Shown: one piece after another, positions 44,280 through 53,200 of the stretch
How positions within the stretch are numbered: position 1 is the stretch's first letter
Layout of the letters: the number at the start of each line of letters is the position of its first letter
Source of the DNA: Marinobacter shengliensis
Lineage (GTDB): Bacteria; Pseudomonadota; Gammaproteobacteria; Pseudomonadales; Oleiphilaceae
Length of the DNA stretch: 64,000 nt
Assembly: GCF_003007715.1 (NCBI RefSeq)
Contig: NZ_PXNO01000027.1
Location: forward strand, 434,001-498,000
Direction of reading: 5' to 3'
The notes under the pieces: model-generated
The model's database searches: none
What the model was told of the DNA's origin: nothing
The model's input: the letters and a program-made list of their open reading frames with translations, nothing else
Translations under genes and position numbers: made by a program

Positions 44280-45308
44280 TCAGTCTTCGGGTTTCGACCG
44301 GTCCAGCCATTGTTGTGACAACCAGTAGAAGCTGCCCTGGCCGGCGGGGTGGGTGCAGTTGTAGCGAAAACGCCGGCTTTGCCCCGCTTTGGGTGCCTGC
44401 ACATGAACAACGCCATCTACTACATCAAAATCGATCCGACCCTGGCCGGTGGCAAAGCAGGTGAGCCGGTTGGCATCCAGCTTGTCGCCCAGTGGGAAGG
44501 TCAGGAGGGGCGGGTTCTTATCCAGTATGCCATCCGGCATGTCCTTGGCAGGGGCGGGGAAGCCTTTGCTCAATAGCTTGTCTTTCAGGCTGCCAAGCTG
44601 GCCGTATGGGTTGGCCATGGGGAACCTGGGAAGCCGCGTATCGTGGGACCAACGGCCAATCGCGCCGGATTGTTGCCCATAGCCATACCAGCCTCTGTCC
44701 GAGAGTTTGGCTTCCAGGGCTTGGTCATACTCGCCGTAAGGATAGGCAAACATGGGCTCTTCAACGCCCAGTCTTTCCTTGAGAACCTTCTGGGCAACAT
44801 CAAGACTGCGGGTTACCCGTTCTTTCCATACTGCTTCGGGTTCATCGATCTTGCGTGCCAGGTGCCCATGGTCTGTGCTGTGGTTGGCAATGGTCACGCT
44901 TTCATGGCTACCCAGTTCCCTGAGTTCATCCCACGTCATGTAGCCCCTTGAACCGATGGCATCAGTATTCACGAAAATCGTATAGGGCATGTCGAAACGT
45001 TCGAGAAGGGGAGCCGCGGTGCTGTAGACGGACTCATAGGCATCGTCAAAGGTGATGGCAATCTGCTGGCGGCTATCCAGCTCGCCGGCCAATGCCTGCC
45101 GGGTACCTTCCAGAAGGGGCACCACCTCCAGTTCCAGGTCTGCAATCATCTGCAGCTGGGCTTCAAACAGTGACCGGGAGGTACTGGTTGATGCCGGTGT
45201 GCTGTCGTCCACGTGATGGTATTGCAGAACCACCAGATCCGCTCTTGCGCTGGCGCCCGCCATGGAGAGGGCGGTGATCATCATAAGGAACGTAAACCGT
45301 TTGATCAT
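44280..45308 (-). CDS. Secreted polysaccharide deacetylase
   Basis: A 342-aa exported protein (signal peptide ending ASARAD). The NodB fold carries TFDD (86-89, catalytic Asp and metal Asp) and HSTDH (143-147, two metal His). The early motif LQYHHVDDSTPAST is typical of PgaB-like N-acetylglucosamine de-N-acetylases. The C-terminal ~100 residues form an extra beta domain. Probably acts on an exported poly-GlcNAc or cell-wall glycan. No pga genes are near. It faces the MalM-like gene with four bases between. Confidence 0.85.
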   Translation of the reverse strand: MIKRFTFLMMITALSMAGASARADLVVLQYHHVDDSTPASTSTSRSLFEAQLQMIADLELEVVPLLEGTRQALAGELDSRQQIAITFDDAYESVYSTAAPLLERFDMPYTIFVNTDAIGSRGYMTWDELRELGSHESVTIANHSTDHGHLARKIDEPEAVWKERVTRSLDVAQKVLKERLGVEEPMFAYPYGEYDQALEAKLSDRGWYGYGQQSGAIGRWSHDTRLPRFPMANPYGQLGSLKDKLLSKGFPAPAKDMPDGILDKNPPLLTFPLGDKLDANRLTCFATGQGRIDFDVVDGVVHVQAPKAGQSRRFRYNCTHPAGQGSFYWLSQQWLDRSKPED

Positions 45309-45342
45309 GATCGTCGTCTGTCCTGAATATCGGTTAGATGGA

Positions 45343-46008
45343 TTATGCGTAGTGTGCTTTCAAGACCGAAAAGGCCTCATTAAGTTTCTGGACTGCTTCG
45401 GTATTGCCGCCCCGGTCCGGGTGAGCCTGCATCACCAGCTTGCGAAATCGCTGTTTGATCGGGGAGAAGTGTTCAGGCAGTTCGGTAAAACCGAGTGTTC
45501 CGGCAGCCTCTGATACCGCCGGCAGGTTTGGCCGCGTGCGGCACTGTCCGCGCCAGAAGTCATCCATCATCTGGTGGATGGTTGCTTCGGGCATATGATA
45601 CTGGGACAGATCCAGATAGAACGCCCTGAGTTTGTCTTCTTCCCCCGGTAATCCATCACCGGCAACGGTTTGCTGTTTGGTGATAGTCAGGCGCAACGGT
45701 GAAATCAGCAGGGATTCTCCGGCGGGAGCCAGTTGGTCCCGCAGTCGGTAGAGCACGTGAAAGAGCAGAAAATGCACTGGGTAGAGCTGATCCGGTTCGT
45801 GGAAGTTGACACGACCAATCAGCGTCCAGGGTTCTGCCTGAAGCGCCTTGATCAGTTCCAGCTCACTCAAGCCAGTTGGTCCCACCTGGCGTAGCTCATG
45901 CTCTACCGCCACCAGCAAGTGCTCGGTGTGCTGCTCCAGCCATCGCAGTTCTGAGCTGGCGATAGTGGTATCCGGTTTATTTGCGGTCACGTCTGGGGAA
46001 GTCATCAT
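45343..46008 (-). CDS. DnaJ-related co-chaperone with C-terminal J domain
   Basis: A 221-aa protein. The N-terminal ~130 residues match the DNAJ_related N-terminal domain (LSELELIKALQAEPW, LYPVHFLLFHVLYRLRDQL). The C-terminal J domain has the HPD motif (196-198) in VMQAHPDRGGNTEAVQKLNE, so it should stimulate DnaK. Lies between TetR and deacetylase genes on the same strand (18 and 34 bases). The client protein is unknown. Confidence 0.88.
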   Translation of the reverse strand: MMTSPDVTANKPDTTIASSELRWLEQHTEHLLVAVEHELRQVGPTGLSELELIKALQAEPWTLIGRVNFHEPDQLYPVHFLLFHVLYRLRDQLAPAGESLLISPLRLTITKQQTVAGDGLPGEEDKLRAFYLDLSQYHMPEATIHQMMDDFWRGQCRTRPNLPAVSEAAGTLGFTELPEHFSPIKQRFRKLVMQAHPDRGGNTEAVQKLNEAFSVLKAHYA

Positions 46009-46026
46009 GACTCCATGGTATGCGAC

Positions 46027-46680
46027 TCAGCCCTGGCTTGAAAGCTCGGCCATGGCGGGCAGTCCGCCCAGAAACAGATCTGTGCAAAACCTGGCCGCTT
46101 TCTCGGCCTCCTGCTGGGCGCGATCCGGCTCCTGATGCGCGCGCCTGGCCACCAGTGTGCTGATGTCGTAAGCGACCCCGAAGAAAGCTGCACACAGGTA
46201 CTCCTGGTCAAGATCTGGCAGCAGGCCCCGGGCTATGGCATCACGAACGTCTTCTTCCAGAGACAACATGGCCAGCCCCAGAATGTCTGAGCCGAACAGG
46301 TCCCGTAACGCGCGCTGGTTCTGGTGCGCCAGCTCATAGATCACCGGGTCTCTGGCGGTGGCGGAATAGAGAGCCAGGTAGGCGTAGTAGATAAAGTCGC
46401 GAGTTGTGCTGGCGGACCGGCGGTAGCGGCTCATGTCTTCATTGAGATGGCTCAGGAAATCCGTCAGAAGGGCGGCAAAGATGTCCTGTTTGCTGGAGAA
46501 GTAATTGTAGAAGGTACCCGCTGCCAGACCGGTTCTGCGGACCATGTCACGGATGGTGGAGTTGTCGTAGCCATTTTCGCGAAAGCACTCCCTGGCCGCG
46601 ACCAGTATGGCATTGCGGTTGCGGATCCGGTTCATTGCCCGTTTTCCGCCAACGTCGTCGCTCAATTTCAACATATCCAT
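46027..46680 (-). CDS. TetR-family transcriptional regulator
   Basis: A 217-aa repressor-type regulator. ATG 46680 is chosen since GGACAGGAT precedes it; the longer frame runs through the ttcA promoter and into ttcA. The N-terminal helix-turn-helix is clear (NGYDNSTIRDMVRRTGLAAG then TFYNYFSSKQDIFAAL). The C-terminal ligand-binding part is long and helical, ending ELSSQG. Divergent from ttcA with 73 bases between, and upstream of the DnaJ-related and deacetylase genes which it may control. Ligand unknown. Confidence 0.9.
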   Translation of the reverse strand: MDMLKLSDDVGGKRAMNRIRNRNAILVAARECFRENGYDNSTIRDMVRRTGLAAGTFYNYFSSKQDIFAALLTDFLSHLNEDMSRYRRSASTTRDFIYYAYLALYSATARDPVIYELAHQNQRALRDLFGSDILGLAMLSLEEDVRDAIARGLLPDLDQEYLCAAFFGVAYDISTLVARRAHQEPDRAQQEAEKAARFCTDLFLGGLPAMAELSSQG

Positions 46681-46713
46681 GTTGCTATCCTGTCCCTGAT
46701 ACTTTGTGACGCG

Positions 46714-46719
46714 TATAAT
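46714..46719 (+). promoter_or_regulatory. Putative -10 element of ttcA
   Basis: A perfect TATAAT lies 34 bases before the ttcA start in the 73-base TetR/ttcA spacer. The matching -35 is poor. The divergent TetR transcript must start in the same stretch, so the two promoters overlap. Confidence 0.45.
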
Positions 46720-46753
46720 TGCCCGCTCACTTATCCTGTGAACGTGCGAGAGT

Positions 46754-47662
46754 ATGTCCCAAGCAATGACCGTCAATCCCGAACTGACTGCTGTTTCTGA
46801 GCAGGATCGTCGCCAGAAACTGGAACTGAACAAACTGCAGAAACGCCTGCGCCGGGAAGTCGGGCAGGCCATTGCCGATTTTTCGATGATCGAAGCCGGC
46901 GACAAGGTCATGTGCTGCCTGTCAGGTGGCAAGGATTCCTACGCCATGCTGGATATCCTGCTGAACCTTCAGAAAAGCGCGCCGGTCGACTTCGAGCTGA
47001 TTGCTGTGAACCTTGACCAGAAACAGCCGGGCTTTCCCGAGCATGTGCTCCCGGAATACCTGAAGTCGCTTGGTATCGAGTATCACATCATCGAAAAAGA
47101 TACCTACAGTATTGTTAAGGAAAAAGTCCCTGAAGGGAAGACCACTTGCGGACTGTGTTCACGCTTGCGCCGGGGAATTCTCTACAATTTTGCAGAAGAG
47201 CATGGCGTCACCAAGATTGCGTTGGGTCACCACCGGGACGATATGCTCGAAACCCTGTTCCTGAACATGTTCTACGGGGGCAAACTCAAGTCCATGCCGC
47301 CGGTCTTGCACAGTGATGACGGCCGCAATACCGTGATTCGCCCACTGGCGTATGCCCGCGAGAAAGACATTGCCCGGTACGCGACACTGCGTGAATACCC
47401 CATTATTCCGTGCAACCTTTGTGGCTCTCAGGAGAACCTGCAACGTCAGGTGATCAAGGACATGTTCCAGCACTGGGACAAGCAGCATCCGGGCAGGCTG
47501 GAAACCATGTTCCGGGCGTTGTGCAATGTGGAGCCTTCGCATCTCGCTGATCCGAATCTATACGATTTCAAGGAAGGCAAACGGTTGGGGGGCAAGCGCC
47601 AGGCGGTGCAGACAGCCAGCCCTGAGCCGGACTACGGCCGATTGGATGTGCTGAATCTCTGA
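46754..47662 (+). CDS. ttcA: tRNA 2-thiocytidine(32) biosynthesis protein
   Basis: An ATP-dependent, iron-sulfur enzyme that thiolates cytidine 32 of certain tRNAs. The 302-aa protein has the PP-loop [13 protein letters not shown] (SGGKDS 57-62), the CxxC pair CGLC (132-135) and a third cluster Cys in [14 protein letters not shown]. The length is that of E. coli TtcA. Tail to tail with the SafE-like gene (seven bases). Confidence 0.95.
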   Translation: MSQAMTVNPELTAVSEQDRRQKLELNKLQKRLRREVGQAIADFSMIEAGDKVMCCLSGGKDSYAMLDILLNLQKSAPVDFELIAVNLDQKQPGFPEHVLPEYLKSLGIEYHIIEKDTYSIVKEKVPEGKTTCGLCSRLRRGILYNFAEEHGVTKIALGHHRDDMLETLFLNMFYGGKLKSMPPVLHSDDGRNTVIRPLAYAREKDIARYATLREYPIIPCNLCGSQENLQRQVIKDMFQHWDKQHPGRLETMFRALCNVEPSHLADPNLYDFKEGKRLGGKRQAVQTASPEPDYGRLDVLNL

Positions 47663-47669
47663 GGGGTGG

Positions 47670-48356
47670 TCAGTGCATCAGCGCCTGGAACGGCAGCGTC
47701 CATAATCCGAAAAGGATAAGCAGCGCGCCACTGACTTTTCGGAAACCCCGGTTGCCCTGAAGGTTGCGAATCCAGTTGGCGGCGTAACCGGTGGCCAGCA
47801 TCGACGGCAGGGTGCCAAGACCGAAGAACAGCATGGTCAGGGCGGCAGCGCCAATCGTGGGTTGCAGCGCCGCCCAGCCCAGGGTGCTGTAAACCAGACC
47901 GCAGGGTAACCAGCCCCAAAGCGCACCCAGGGCCAGGGCCTGGCCGGAATTGTTGACGGGAATAAAGCGGCGGGTCAGCGGGGCCAGGCGTTTCCACACC
48001 GGGGCCCCCACCTTCTCTACAAATCGAATTCCCTGCCACCATTGGCCCATCGATAGCCCCATAAAGATCAGTAGCAGCCCGGCCATGGTCATCAACAACA
48101 GAGCTGCCCAGCGCCATTGGCCCGCTGCGCTGGTACTGAAAATGGCAATCAAGGCCGCAATCAGCGCGTAGCTTCCAACCCGGCCCAGATTGAAGGCCAG
48201 CAACATAATTGTCTGGCGCAGCCTGAACCCTTTGCCCACCGGCAGGGCCATCGACAGCGAGGCACTGATCCCACCGCACATCCCCAGACAATGAGTGCTT
48301 CCCAGCAGCCCGATCAGAAAAGCACTGGAGTAACTGAGGTAGAGTTCAGGCTGCAT
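47670..48356 (-). CDS. SafE/TauE-type membrane protein of the cbb3 assembly cluster
   Basis: A 228-aa integral membrane protein with about six hydrophobic segments. Motifs STHCLGMCGGISASLSMAL and ALGALWGWLPCGLVYSTLGW are the two conserved Cys-containing repeats of the cytochrome-biogenesis/sulfite-exporter family found at the end of cco gene clusters (HPP-SafE, CcoA-neighbouring proteins). Probably helps copper or thiol handling for oxidase assembly; sulfite export is only the family label. It follows ccoS with no gap. Confidence 0.8.
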   Translation of the reverse strand: MQPELYLSYSSAFLIGLLGSTHCLGMCGGISASLSMALPVGKGFRLRQTIMLLAFNLGRVGSYALIAALIAIFSTSAAGQWRWAALLLMTMAGLLLIFMGLSMGQWWQGIRFVEKVGAPVWKRLAPLTRRFIPVNNSGQALALGALWGWLPCGLVYSTLGWAALQPTIGAAALTMLFFGLGTLPSMLATGYAANWIRNLQGNRGFRKVSGALLILFGLWTLPFQALMH

Positions 48357-48596
48357 TCAGGCTTTGTCTTCCGGGTCGCTCTGTTTCGAAGAAGGCTCGG
48401 AGTCGGTTTCGTCTGGACGGACTTTATCCTGACGAGCTTCGTCGGGAATCATGTCTTTGTCGTCGTCGTAGAGAATCCGGTGCGCAGGGCCTTCCAGATC
48501 ATCGTATTGGCCGTTCTTCACCGCCCAGGAAAACAGCACCACCCCCAGCGCCACCAGAACCAGCATCAGGGGGACCAGGAACATGACTATCTGCAC
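48357..48596 (-). CDS. ccoS: cbb3 oxidase assembly protein CcoS
   Basis: A 79-aa small membrane protein needed for heme and copper insertion into cbb3 oxidase. GTG start with AGGAG six bases upstream. One membrane helix (MFLVPLMLVLVALGVVLFSW), then AVKNGQYDDLEGPAHRILYD, the CcoS hallmark. The charged tail (KDMIPDEARQDKVRPDETDS) is longer than in most homologues. It is 36 bases after ccoI and directly adjoins the SafE-like gene. Confidence 0.92.
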   Translation of the reverse strand: MQIVMFLVPLMLVLVALGVVLFSWAVKNGQYDDLEGPAHRILYDDDKDMIPDEARQDKVRPDETDSEPSSKQSDPEDKA

Positions 48597-48632
48597 GATG
48601 GGCTCCTAAACGATAAGTAGATGATTACGGTA

Positions 48633-51080
48633 TCAAGCCGTAGCATGAGAGCCAACTGTATCAGGTTCCTGGCCGGACCTCTTTGAGGATGTGCCAAGCC
48701 GCAAGGCATTGAGCACGACCACAAGAGAGCTGGCAGACATACCGATGGCCGCCATCCATGGGGTGACCAGGCCTGCTGCTGCGAGGGGCAGGGCGGCGAC
48801 GTTGTAGGCAAGCGCCCAGAGCATATTCTGCCGAATGATCCTGCGGGTCTGCTGGCTTGCCTTGATCGCCTCGAGCAGTTGCATCAGCTGACCATTCATC
48901 AGCACCGCATCGGCTTTTAGCTGGGTCAAGTCGGCGGCGGTGCCCATGGCGACCGAGATACCCGCACCGGCCATGGAGGGAAGGTCGTTGAGGCCATCGC
49001 CCACCATCATTACCTTATGACCTTCATCGCGAAGCTGATCGAGCACGGCCAGCTTCTGTTCCGGTGAGGCTTCGCCAATCGCCGTTTCGATACCCAGTGC
49101 TTCGGCAACCTGCTGTACGTGTGCTGATCGATCACCACTGAGAAGCAGGGTTCGTATACCTGCCGCATTAAGTGCCTTGATAGCTTGAGCGGCATCTTCG
49201 CGAATTTGATCATCCAGTTGGAAGCTGGCAAGCCATTGGTCGGCGGTAGCGAGCCAGATTTCCATGCCGGAAGCAATGTCCGCTTGGGGGGGCGGAGCGG
49301 AAGTGTGTTGCTCAACGAACGCCTTGTGACCGATAAACACGGGCTTGCCATTAAAAGTACCAGACAAACCTCCGCCCAGATGGTTGTTCACATTCTCCAC
49401 GGCCACCGATGCACATTCGTGAAAAACTCTGGCGATCGGATGTTCGGAGTGTTTTTCCAGGCCGGCTGCCAGTTTCTGACAGCTGGCCTGGTCCATGTCA
49501 CCGAAGGCCTGGCTACCAGTCAGAGTCAGCTCGCCACGAGTCAAGGTGCCGGTTTTATCGAACAATACGGTGTCGATGCTGTACAGGGATTCCAGTGTGT
49601 GGCCTTTGGTGGGCAGGAAGCCGAGTTTCCGCAAACGCATGGTGGCCGAGGTGAGTGCTGTTGGTGTTGCGAGAGAGAGGGCGCAGGGGCAGGTAACCAC
49701 CAGCACGGACAAGGCGATGTCGAAGGCGTTACCGGCGCCGGCCAGAACCCAGCCACCCCAGACAAGGGGCGTCAGTATCAGCACCTGGCGAATAAACTTG
49801 CCAGCGATGCGATCTGCCAGGCGTGCCACGGGGGGCTTCTCGGACTGCACCCGGTCCAGTATCCGCAGGATTCCGGAAAGCCGGGTTTCCGCACCGGCTT
49901 TGACCACCCGAATATCCAGCGGATTCTCGCCGTTGATGCTACCGGCATGAACGGTATCGCCGGGCCCCCGGGACTCAGGCAGGTATTCGCCGGTCAGGGC
50001 GGCTTCGTTGAGGGTGGACTCACCGGAAACAATCTCTCCGTCCACCGGCAATGTCTCGCCCGGGCGTACACGGATAATATCGCCAGGTTTGACTTCGTGG
50101 GCCGGTACCAGATCTGTTTCGCCATCGCGTACCATCGCGGCGACGGTTGGCTGGAATCCGGCCAGGGCGCCGCCTGTCAGGCCTGCGCGGTAACGGGCCT
50201 GCACTTCGACATAACGCCCTAGCAGCAGGAAAAAGGTAAACATGCATACGGATTCGAAATACACCTCTTCGCCACCGAACACGGTGACCCAGGCACTGGC
50301 CACATAGGCGAGGCCGATAGCAATGGCCACGGGCACATCCATGGTCAGATGTCTGGTGGTCAGGTCGCGCCACGCGTTCTCGAAAAACGGTCGTGCACTG
50401 TACAGCAACACTGGCGTTGCCACGATCAGGCTGAACCACCGAAAGAAACTGACGTATTCTGCAGATAACTCACTAATTAGCTCAAAATAGAGCGGAAACG
50501 CCAGCATCATGGTCTGGAACGAACCGGCGCCGGCAACAAGCAACCGGATCAGCATGGTGCGGTGTTCGGCTTTCAGGGTCTGCTCGGCTTCGTCGGCCTG
50601 GTAGGGGCGAGCGGTATAGCCAAGCTGGTGGATGGCAATCAGCAGATCGCTGAGGCGAGTCTGATCCTGTGCCCACACCAGGCGCGCTCTCTGGGTACTG
50701 TGATTAATCGAGAAAGCCTGAACGCCAGGGTGTTGTTTGAGGTGGTTCTCCAGCAACCAGATACAGGCCGCGCAGGTGATGCCGCTGATCAGCAGGTTCG
50801 CTTCCTGCCCGCCTTTTACAGGGACGACGAAAGATTTCTGGACCAACGGGTGGTCCAGCTCCTTCAGGCGATCGGTTTCTGAGCGGGTCAGCTCCCGTGG
50901 GGTGACGGCGGGTTCCGTGCGAAATTGATAGAAGCCTGTGAGCCCTTCGTTATGAATGGTTTCGCACACAGCCTTACAACCCTGGCAACAGAAGGACCGG
51001 GTTTCGCCGTTTAGTTCCAAGGTTATCGGCGGATGGCCGTCCGCTGGCTCACCGCAATGGAAGCACTTCAGGGCACTCAC
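48633..51080 (-). CDS. ccoI: Copper-exporting P1B-type ATPase for cbb3 assembly
   Basis: An 815-aa heavy-metal ATPase delivering Cu to the periplasm for oxidase maturation. The GTG start 51080 overlaps the ccoH stop (GTGA); a TTG at 51134 gives an unlikely extension. N-terminal metal-binding region with CFHC and CCQGCKAVC, then an HMA domain with GITCAACIWLLE. Catalytic motifs: TCPCALSLATP (Cu channel), DKTGTLTRG (phosphorylated Asp) and GDGLNDLPSM. The order ccoG-H-I-S confirms CcoI over CopA. Confidence 0.95.
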   Translation of the reverse strand: MSALKCFHCGEPADGHPPITLELNGETRSFCCQGCKAVCETIHNEGLTGFYQFRTEPAVTPRELTRSETDRLKELDHPLVQKSFVVPVKGGQEANLLISGITCAACIWLLENHLKQHPGVQAFSINHSTQRARLVWAQDQTRLSDLLIAIHQLGYTARPYQADEAEQTLKAEHRTMLIRLLVAGAGSFQTMMLAFPLYFELISELSAEYVSFFRWFSLIVATPVLLYSARPFFENAWRDLTTRHLTMDVPVAIAIGLAYVASAWVTVFGGEEVYFESVCMFTFFLLLGRYVEVQARYRAGLTGGALAGFQPTVAAMVRDGETDLVPAHEVKPGDIIRVRPGETLPVDGEIVSGESTLNEAALTGEYLPESRGPGDTVHAGSINGENPLDIRVVKAGAETRLSGILRILDRVQSEKPPVARLADRIAGKFIRQVLILTPLVWGGWVLAGAGNAFDIALSVLVVTCPCALSLATPTALTSATMRLRKLGFLPTKGHTLESLYSIDTVLFDKTGTLTRGELTLTGSQAFGDMDQASCQKLAAGLEKHSEHPIARVFHECASVAVENVNNHLGGGLSGTFNGKPVFIGHKAFVEQHTSAPPPQADIASGMEIWLATADQWLASFQLDDQIREDAAQAIKALNAAGIRTLLLSGDRSAHVQQVAEALGIETAIGEASPEQKLAVLDQLRDEGHKVMMVGDGLNDLPSMAGAGISVAMGTAADLTQLKADAVLMNGQLMQLLEAIKASQQTRRIIRQNMLWALAYNVAALPLAAAGLVTPWMAAIGMSASSLVVVLNALRLGTSSKRSGQEPDTVGSHATA

Positions 51081-51592
51081 CCCTGGGTAGAACTGGTCGC
51101 TTTCAGGGCGATTTTGTCGGACGCCGGCAGCCAAAATTCGCCTTTTACACGCCAGTCGTTGTCCGGGCCCTGCAGGTCGTAGTACCAGCGGCCGTCCATA
51201 TCCTCAATCAGGTTACCGGTATACTCTCCGGCGGCCATTCGACGAAACTGGATGGTGCGATCCCGCTCCGACATGGTCGGGTGGTACAGGTTGAGAACCA
51301 GATACGGATAGTCTGCTGCGCCTTCTTTGCTTTCCAGCGTCAGGCGTGCAGAGCGCTCGTCCACGGTCAGTCCGCCTTTCAGGCCAAGATCCAGGGCTTT
51401 CTGGTCCCGTGCGATGGCCATATTGATGCCACGCCCTTCACGGGAGTAGTCATCCGTCACCATGGAAGGAGAAAGAATGCTGCCCACCGTCAGGATGGTC
51501 ATACCGGAAATAATTGCCGCGATCGGAAATATCGTCAAAAACCAGAACCAGGGTTGGCGATACCAGGGCGCTACGGGGGTATTGTCAGTCAT
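51077..51592 (-). CDS. ccoH: FixH/CcoH-family assembly protein
   Basis: A 171-aa inner-membrane anchored protein stabilising cbb3 subunit assembly. One membrane helix near the N-terminus (WFWFLTIFPIAAIISGMTIL), then a periplasmic beta domain (TVDERSARLTLESKEGAADY, YDLQGPDNDWRVKGEFWLP) as in FixH. Its stop overlaps the ccoI start, and ccoG lies 47 bases upstream. Confidence 0.9.
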   Translation of the reverse strand: MTDNTPVAPWYRQPWFWFLTIFPIAAIISGMTILTVGSILSPSMVTDDYSREGRGINMAIARDQKALDLGLKGGLTVDERSARLTLESKEGAADYPYLVLNLYHPTMSERDRTIQFRRMAAGEYTGNLIEDMDGRWYYDLQGPDNDWRVKGEFWLPASDKIALKATSSTQG

Positions 51593-51639
51593 TACGCTAT
51601 CAACTCTTGTCAGTGTATCGGGTCTCGGCTCACGATATC

Positions 51640-53073
51640 CTATCGCGGCCTTGGACCAACAAAACGGCTTTCAGTTTCCAGAATAAGTGATGGATCTGTT
51701 TCGGACTCCGCATAGAAACGGATGGTGTTATTGGTGTCCGGGATGGATTCGGGCGGAACATCCACGACGGTCGGCAGCGAGCGGATTTCAGAACTGGCAA
51801 CTGTGACGTTGGTTGTTGTCAGAATCCGGATGCCCTCAAGCCCCTCAACCGACAGGTTGAAGGTCTGGGGAACCTCCGACATGTTCTGGATTTTTATCGT
51901 GTAGGAGTTCTCAACGTGGCCTTCGCCGTTGAAGCTGAAAAGCGCGCCACGGTCACGCAGTACGTCCATTTGGGCCGGCACCCGCGTGACCAGAGTGAAA
52001 ATGATCGCTCCGATCATCAGAGCCAGAACGGCACCGTAGCCAAAGGTTCTCGGCCGCAGAAGCTTGGAGGTCTTGCCTTCCAGTTCGTTCTCGGTTGTGT
52101 ATCGGATGAGCCCTTTGGGGTAATCCATTTTTTCCATCACTTCATCGCAGGCGTCGATACACAGCGCGCAGCCAATGCATTCATACTGCAACCCATCGCG
52201 GATATCGATACCTGTGGGGCATACCTGCACGCACTGACCGCAGTCAATGCAGTCACCCAGGCCCACGTCTGCGGGATTGACGCTTTTCTTACGGCCACCG
52301 CGGGGCTCGCCCCGGTTTGGGTCGTAGGAGACAATTCGGGTGTTCGGGTCGAACATGACAGACTGGAAACGGGCGTAGGGGCACATGTACAGGCAAACCT
52401 GCTCGCGCATCCAGCCTGCGTTCAGGTAGGTGGCGACAGTGAAGAACGCTACCCAGAAATAGGCCCAGCCATTGGCCTGAAGGGTGAACAGATCAATGAT
52501 CAGTTCCCGGATCGGGTAGAAATAACCTACAAAGGTAAGGCCCGTTGCCAGAGCGACAAACAGCCACAAGCTGTGTTTGATGGTTTTCTTGGTAACCTTT
52601 TCCGTTGAGTTGGGGGCTTTGTCGAGCTTCATGCGCTTGTTGCGGCTACCCTCAACTTTCTCCTCAATCCACATGAAGATGAAGGTCCAGACGGTCTGGG
52701 GGCAGGTATAGCCGCACCAAACCCGGCCAAACAGGGTGGTAATGAAGAACAGGCCAAAGGCACAGATAATCAGCATGCCCGAGAGCAGGAAAAAGTCTTT
52801 GGGGAAGAAGGTTACGCCATACAGGTGGAATTCCCGTGCCGGCAGGTCGAAATGAATAAGGGGTTGGCCATCAAGTGTCAGCCAGACAAACAGAAAGTAC
52901 ATGCCCATGAGCAGCGTCAGGCTCACGTTGCGGATCTTCTGGAACGTGCCTTTGACTTCCTTGACGTAAATCTTCTTACGGCTGGCGTAGAGATCGACGG
53001 TTTCCGGCTTGTTGTTTTTATTGGGAGGCTCGGAGGAAGGGTCTACCTGGGTGACCGGAATTTCATTGCTCAT
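51640..53073 (-). CDS. ccoG: cbb3 oxidase accessory protein CcoG (FixG/RdxA)
   Basis: A 477-aa membrane polyferredoxin, reported to reduce Cu for oxidase assembly. Four to five membrane segments, then two [4Fe-4S] motifs CIDCGQCVQVCPTG and CIGCALCIDACDE. Membrane-proximal WCGYTCPQTVWTFIFMW is a second hallmark of the family. The C-terminal ~120 residues form a periplasmic Ig-like domain (FNLSVEGLEGIRILTTTNV). Separated from ccoP by 127 bases with two strong hairpins. Confidence 0.95.
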   Translation of the reverse strand: MSNEIPVTQVDPSSEPPNKNNKPETVDLYASRKKIYVKEVKGTFQKIRNVSLTLLMGMYFLFVWLTLDGQPLIHFDLPAREFHLYGVTFFPKDFFLLSGMLIICAFGLFFITTLFGRVWCGYTCPQTVWTFIFMWIEEKVEGSRNKRMKLDKAPNSTEKVTKKTIKHSLWLFVALATGLTFVGYFYPIRELIIDLFTLQANGWAYFWVAFFTVATYLNAGWMREQVCLYMCPYARFQSVMFDPNTRIVSYDPNRGEPRGGRKKSVNPADVGLGDCIDCGQCVQVCPTGIDIRDGLQYECIGCALCIDACDEVMEKMDYPKGLIRYTTENELEGKTSKLLRPRTFGYGAVLALMIGAIIFTLVTRVPAQMDVLRDRGALFSFNGEGHVENSYTIKIQNMSEVPQTFNLSVEGLEGIRILTTTNVTVASSEIRSLPTVVDVPPESIPDTNNTIRFYAESETDPSLILETESRFVGPRPR

Positions 53074-53126
53074 GGGTATCTCCCGAAAGGTGTCGTGCTG
53101 GGAGCGGGCCTCGAGGGTCAGCTGAT

Positions 53127-53197
53127 CTTCTCAAGCCTGCACCCGCGAGGCAGGTGCAGGGTTGAGAAGACCGGGCCGGGATGCTCCCGGCCGGTCT
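53127..53197 (-). terminator. Tandem hairpins between ccoP and ccoG
   Basis: Two long stems lie in the 127-base gap. The first (53168-53197) pairs AGACCGGCCGGGA-type arms around a 3-base loop. The second (53127-53169) pairs CTTCTCAA/TTGAGAAG and CTGCACC/GGGTGCAG. No T tract follows. They probably end or stabilise the ccoNOQP mRNA so that the oxidase is made in excess over CcoGHIS. Confidence 0.65.
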
Positions 53198-53200
53198 GGC

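Noticed and set aside
46681..46932. 84-codon N-terminal extension of the TetR regulator
   Set aside because: It would run through the divergent ttcA promoter and into ttcA. The ribosome site and helix-turn-helix start fit ATG 46680.
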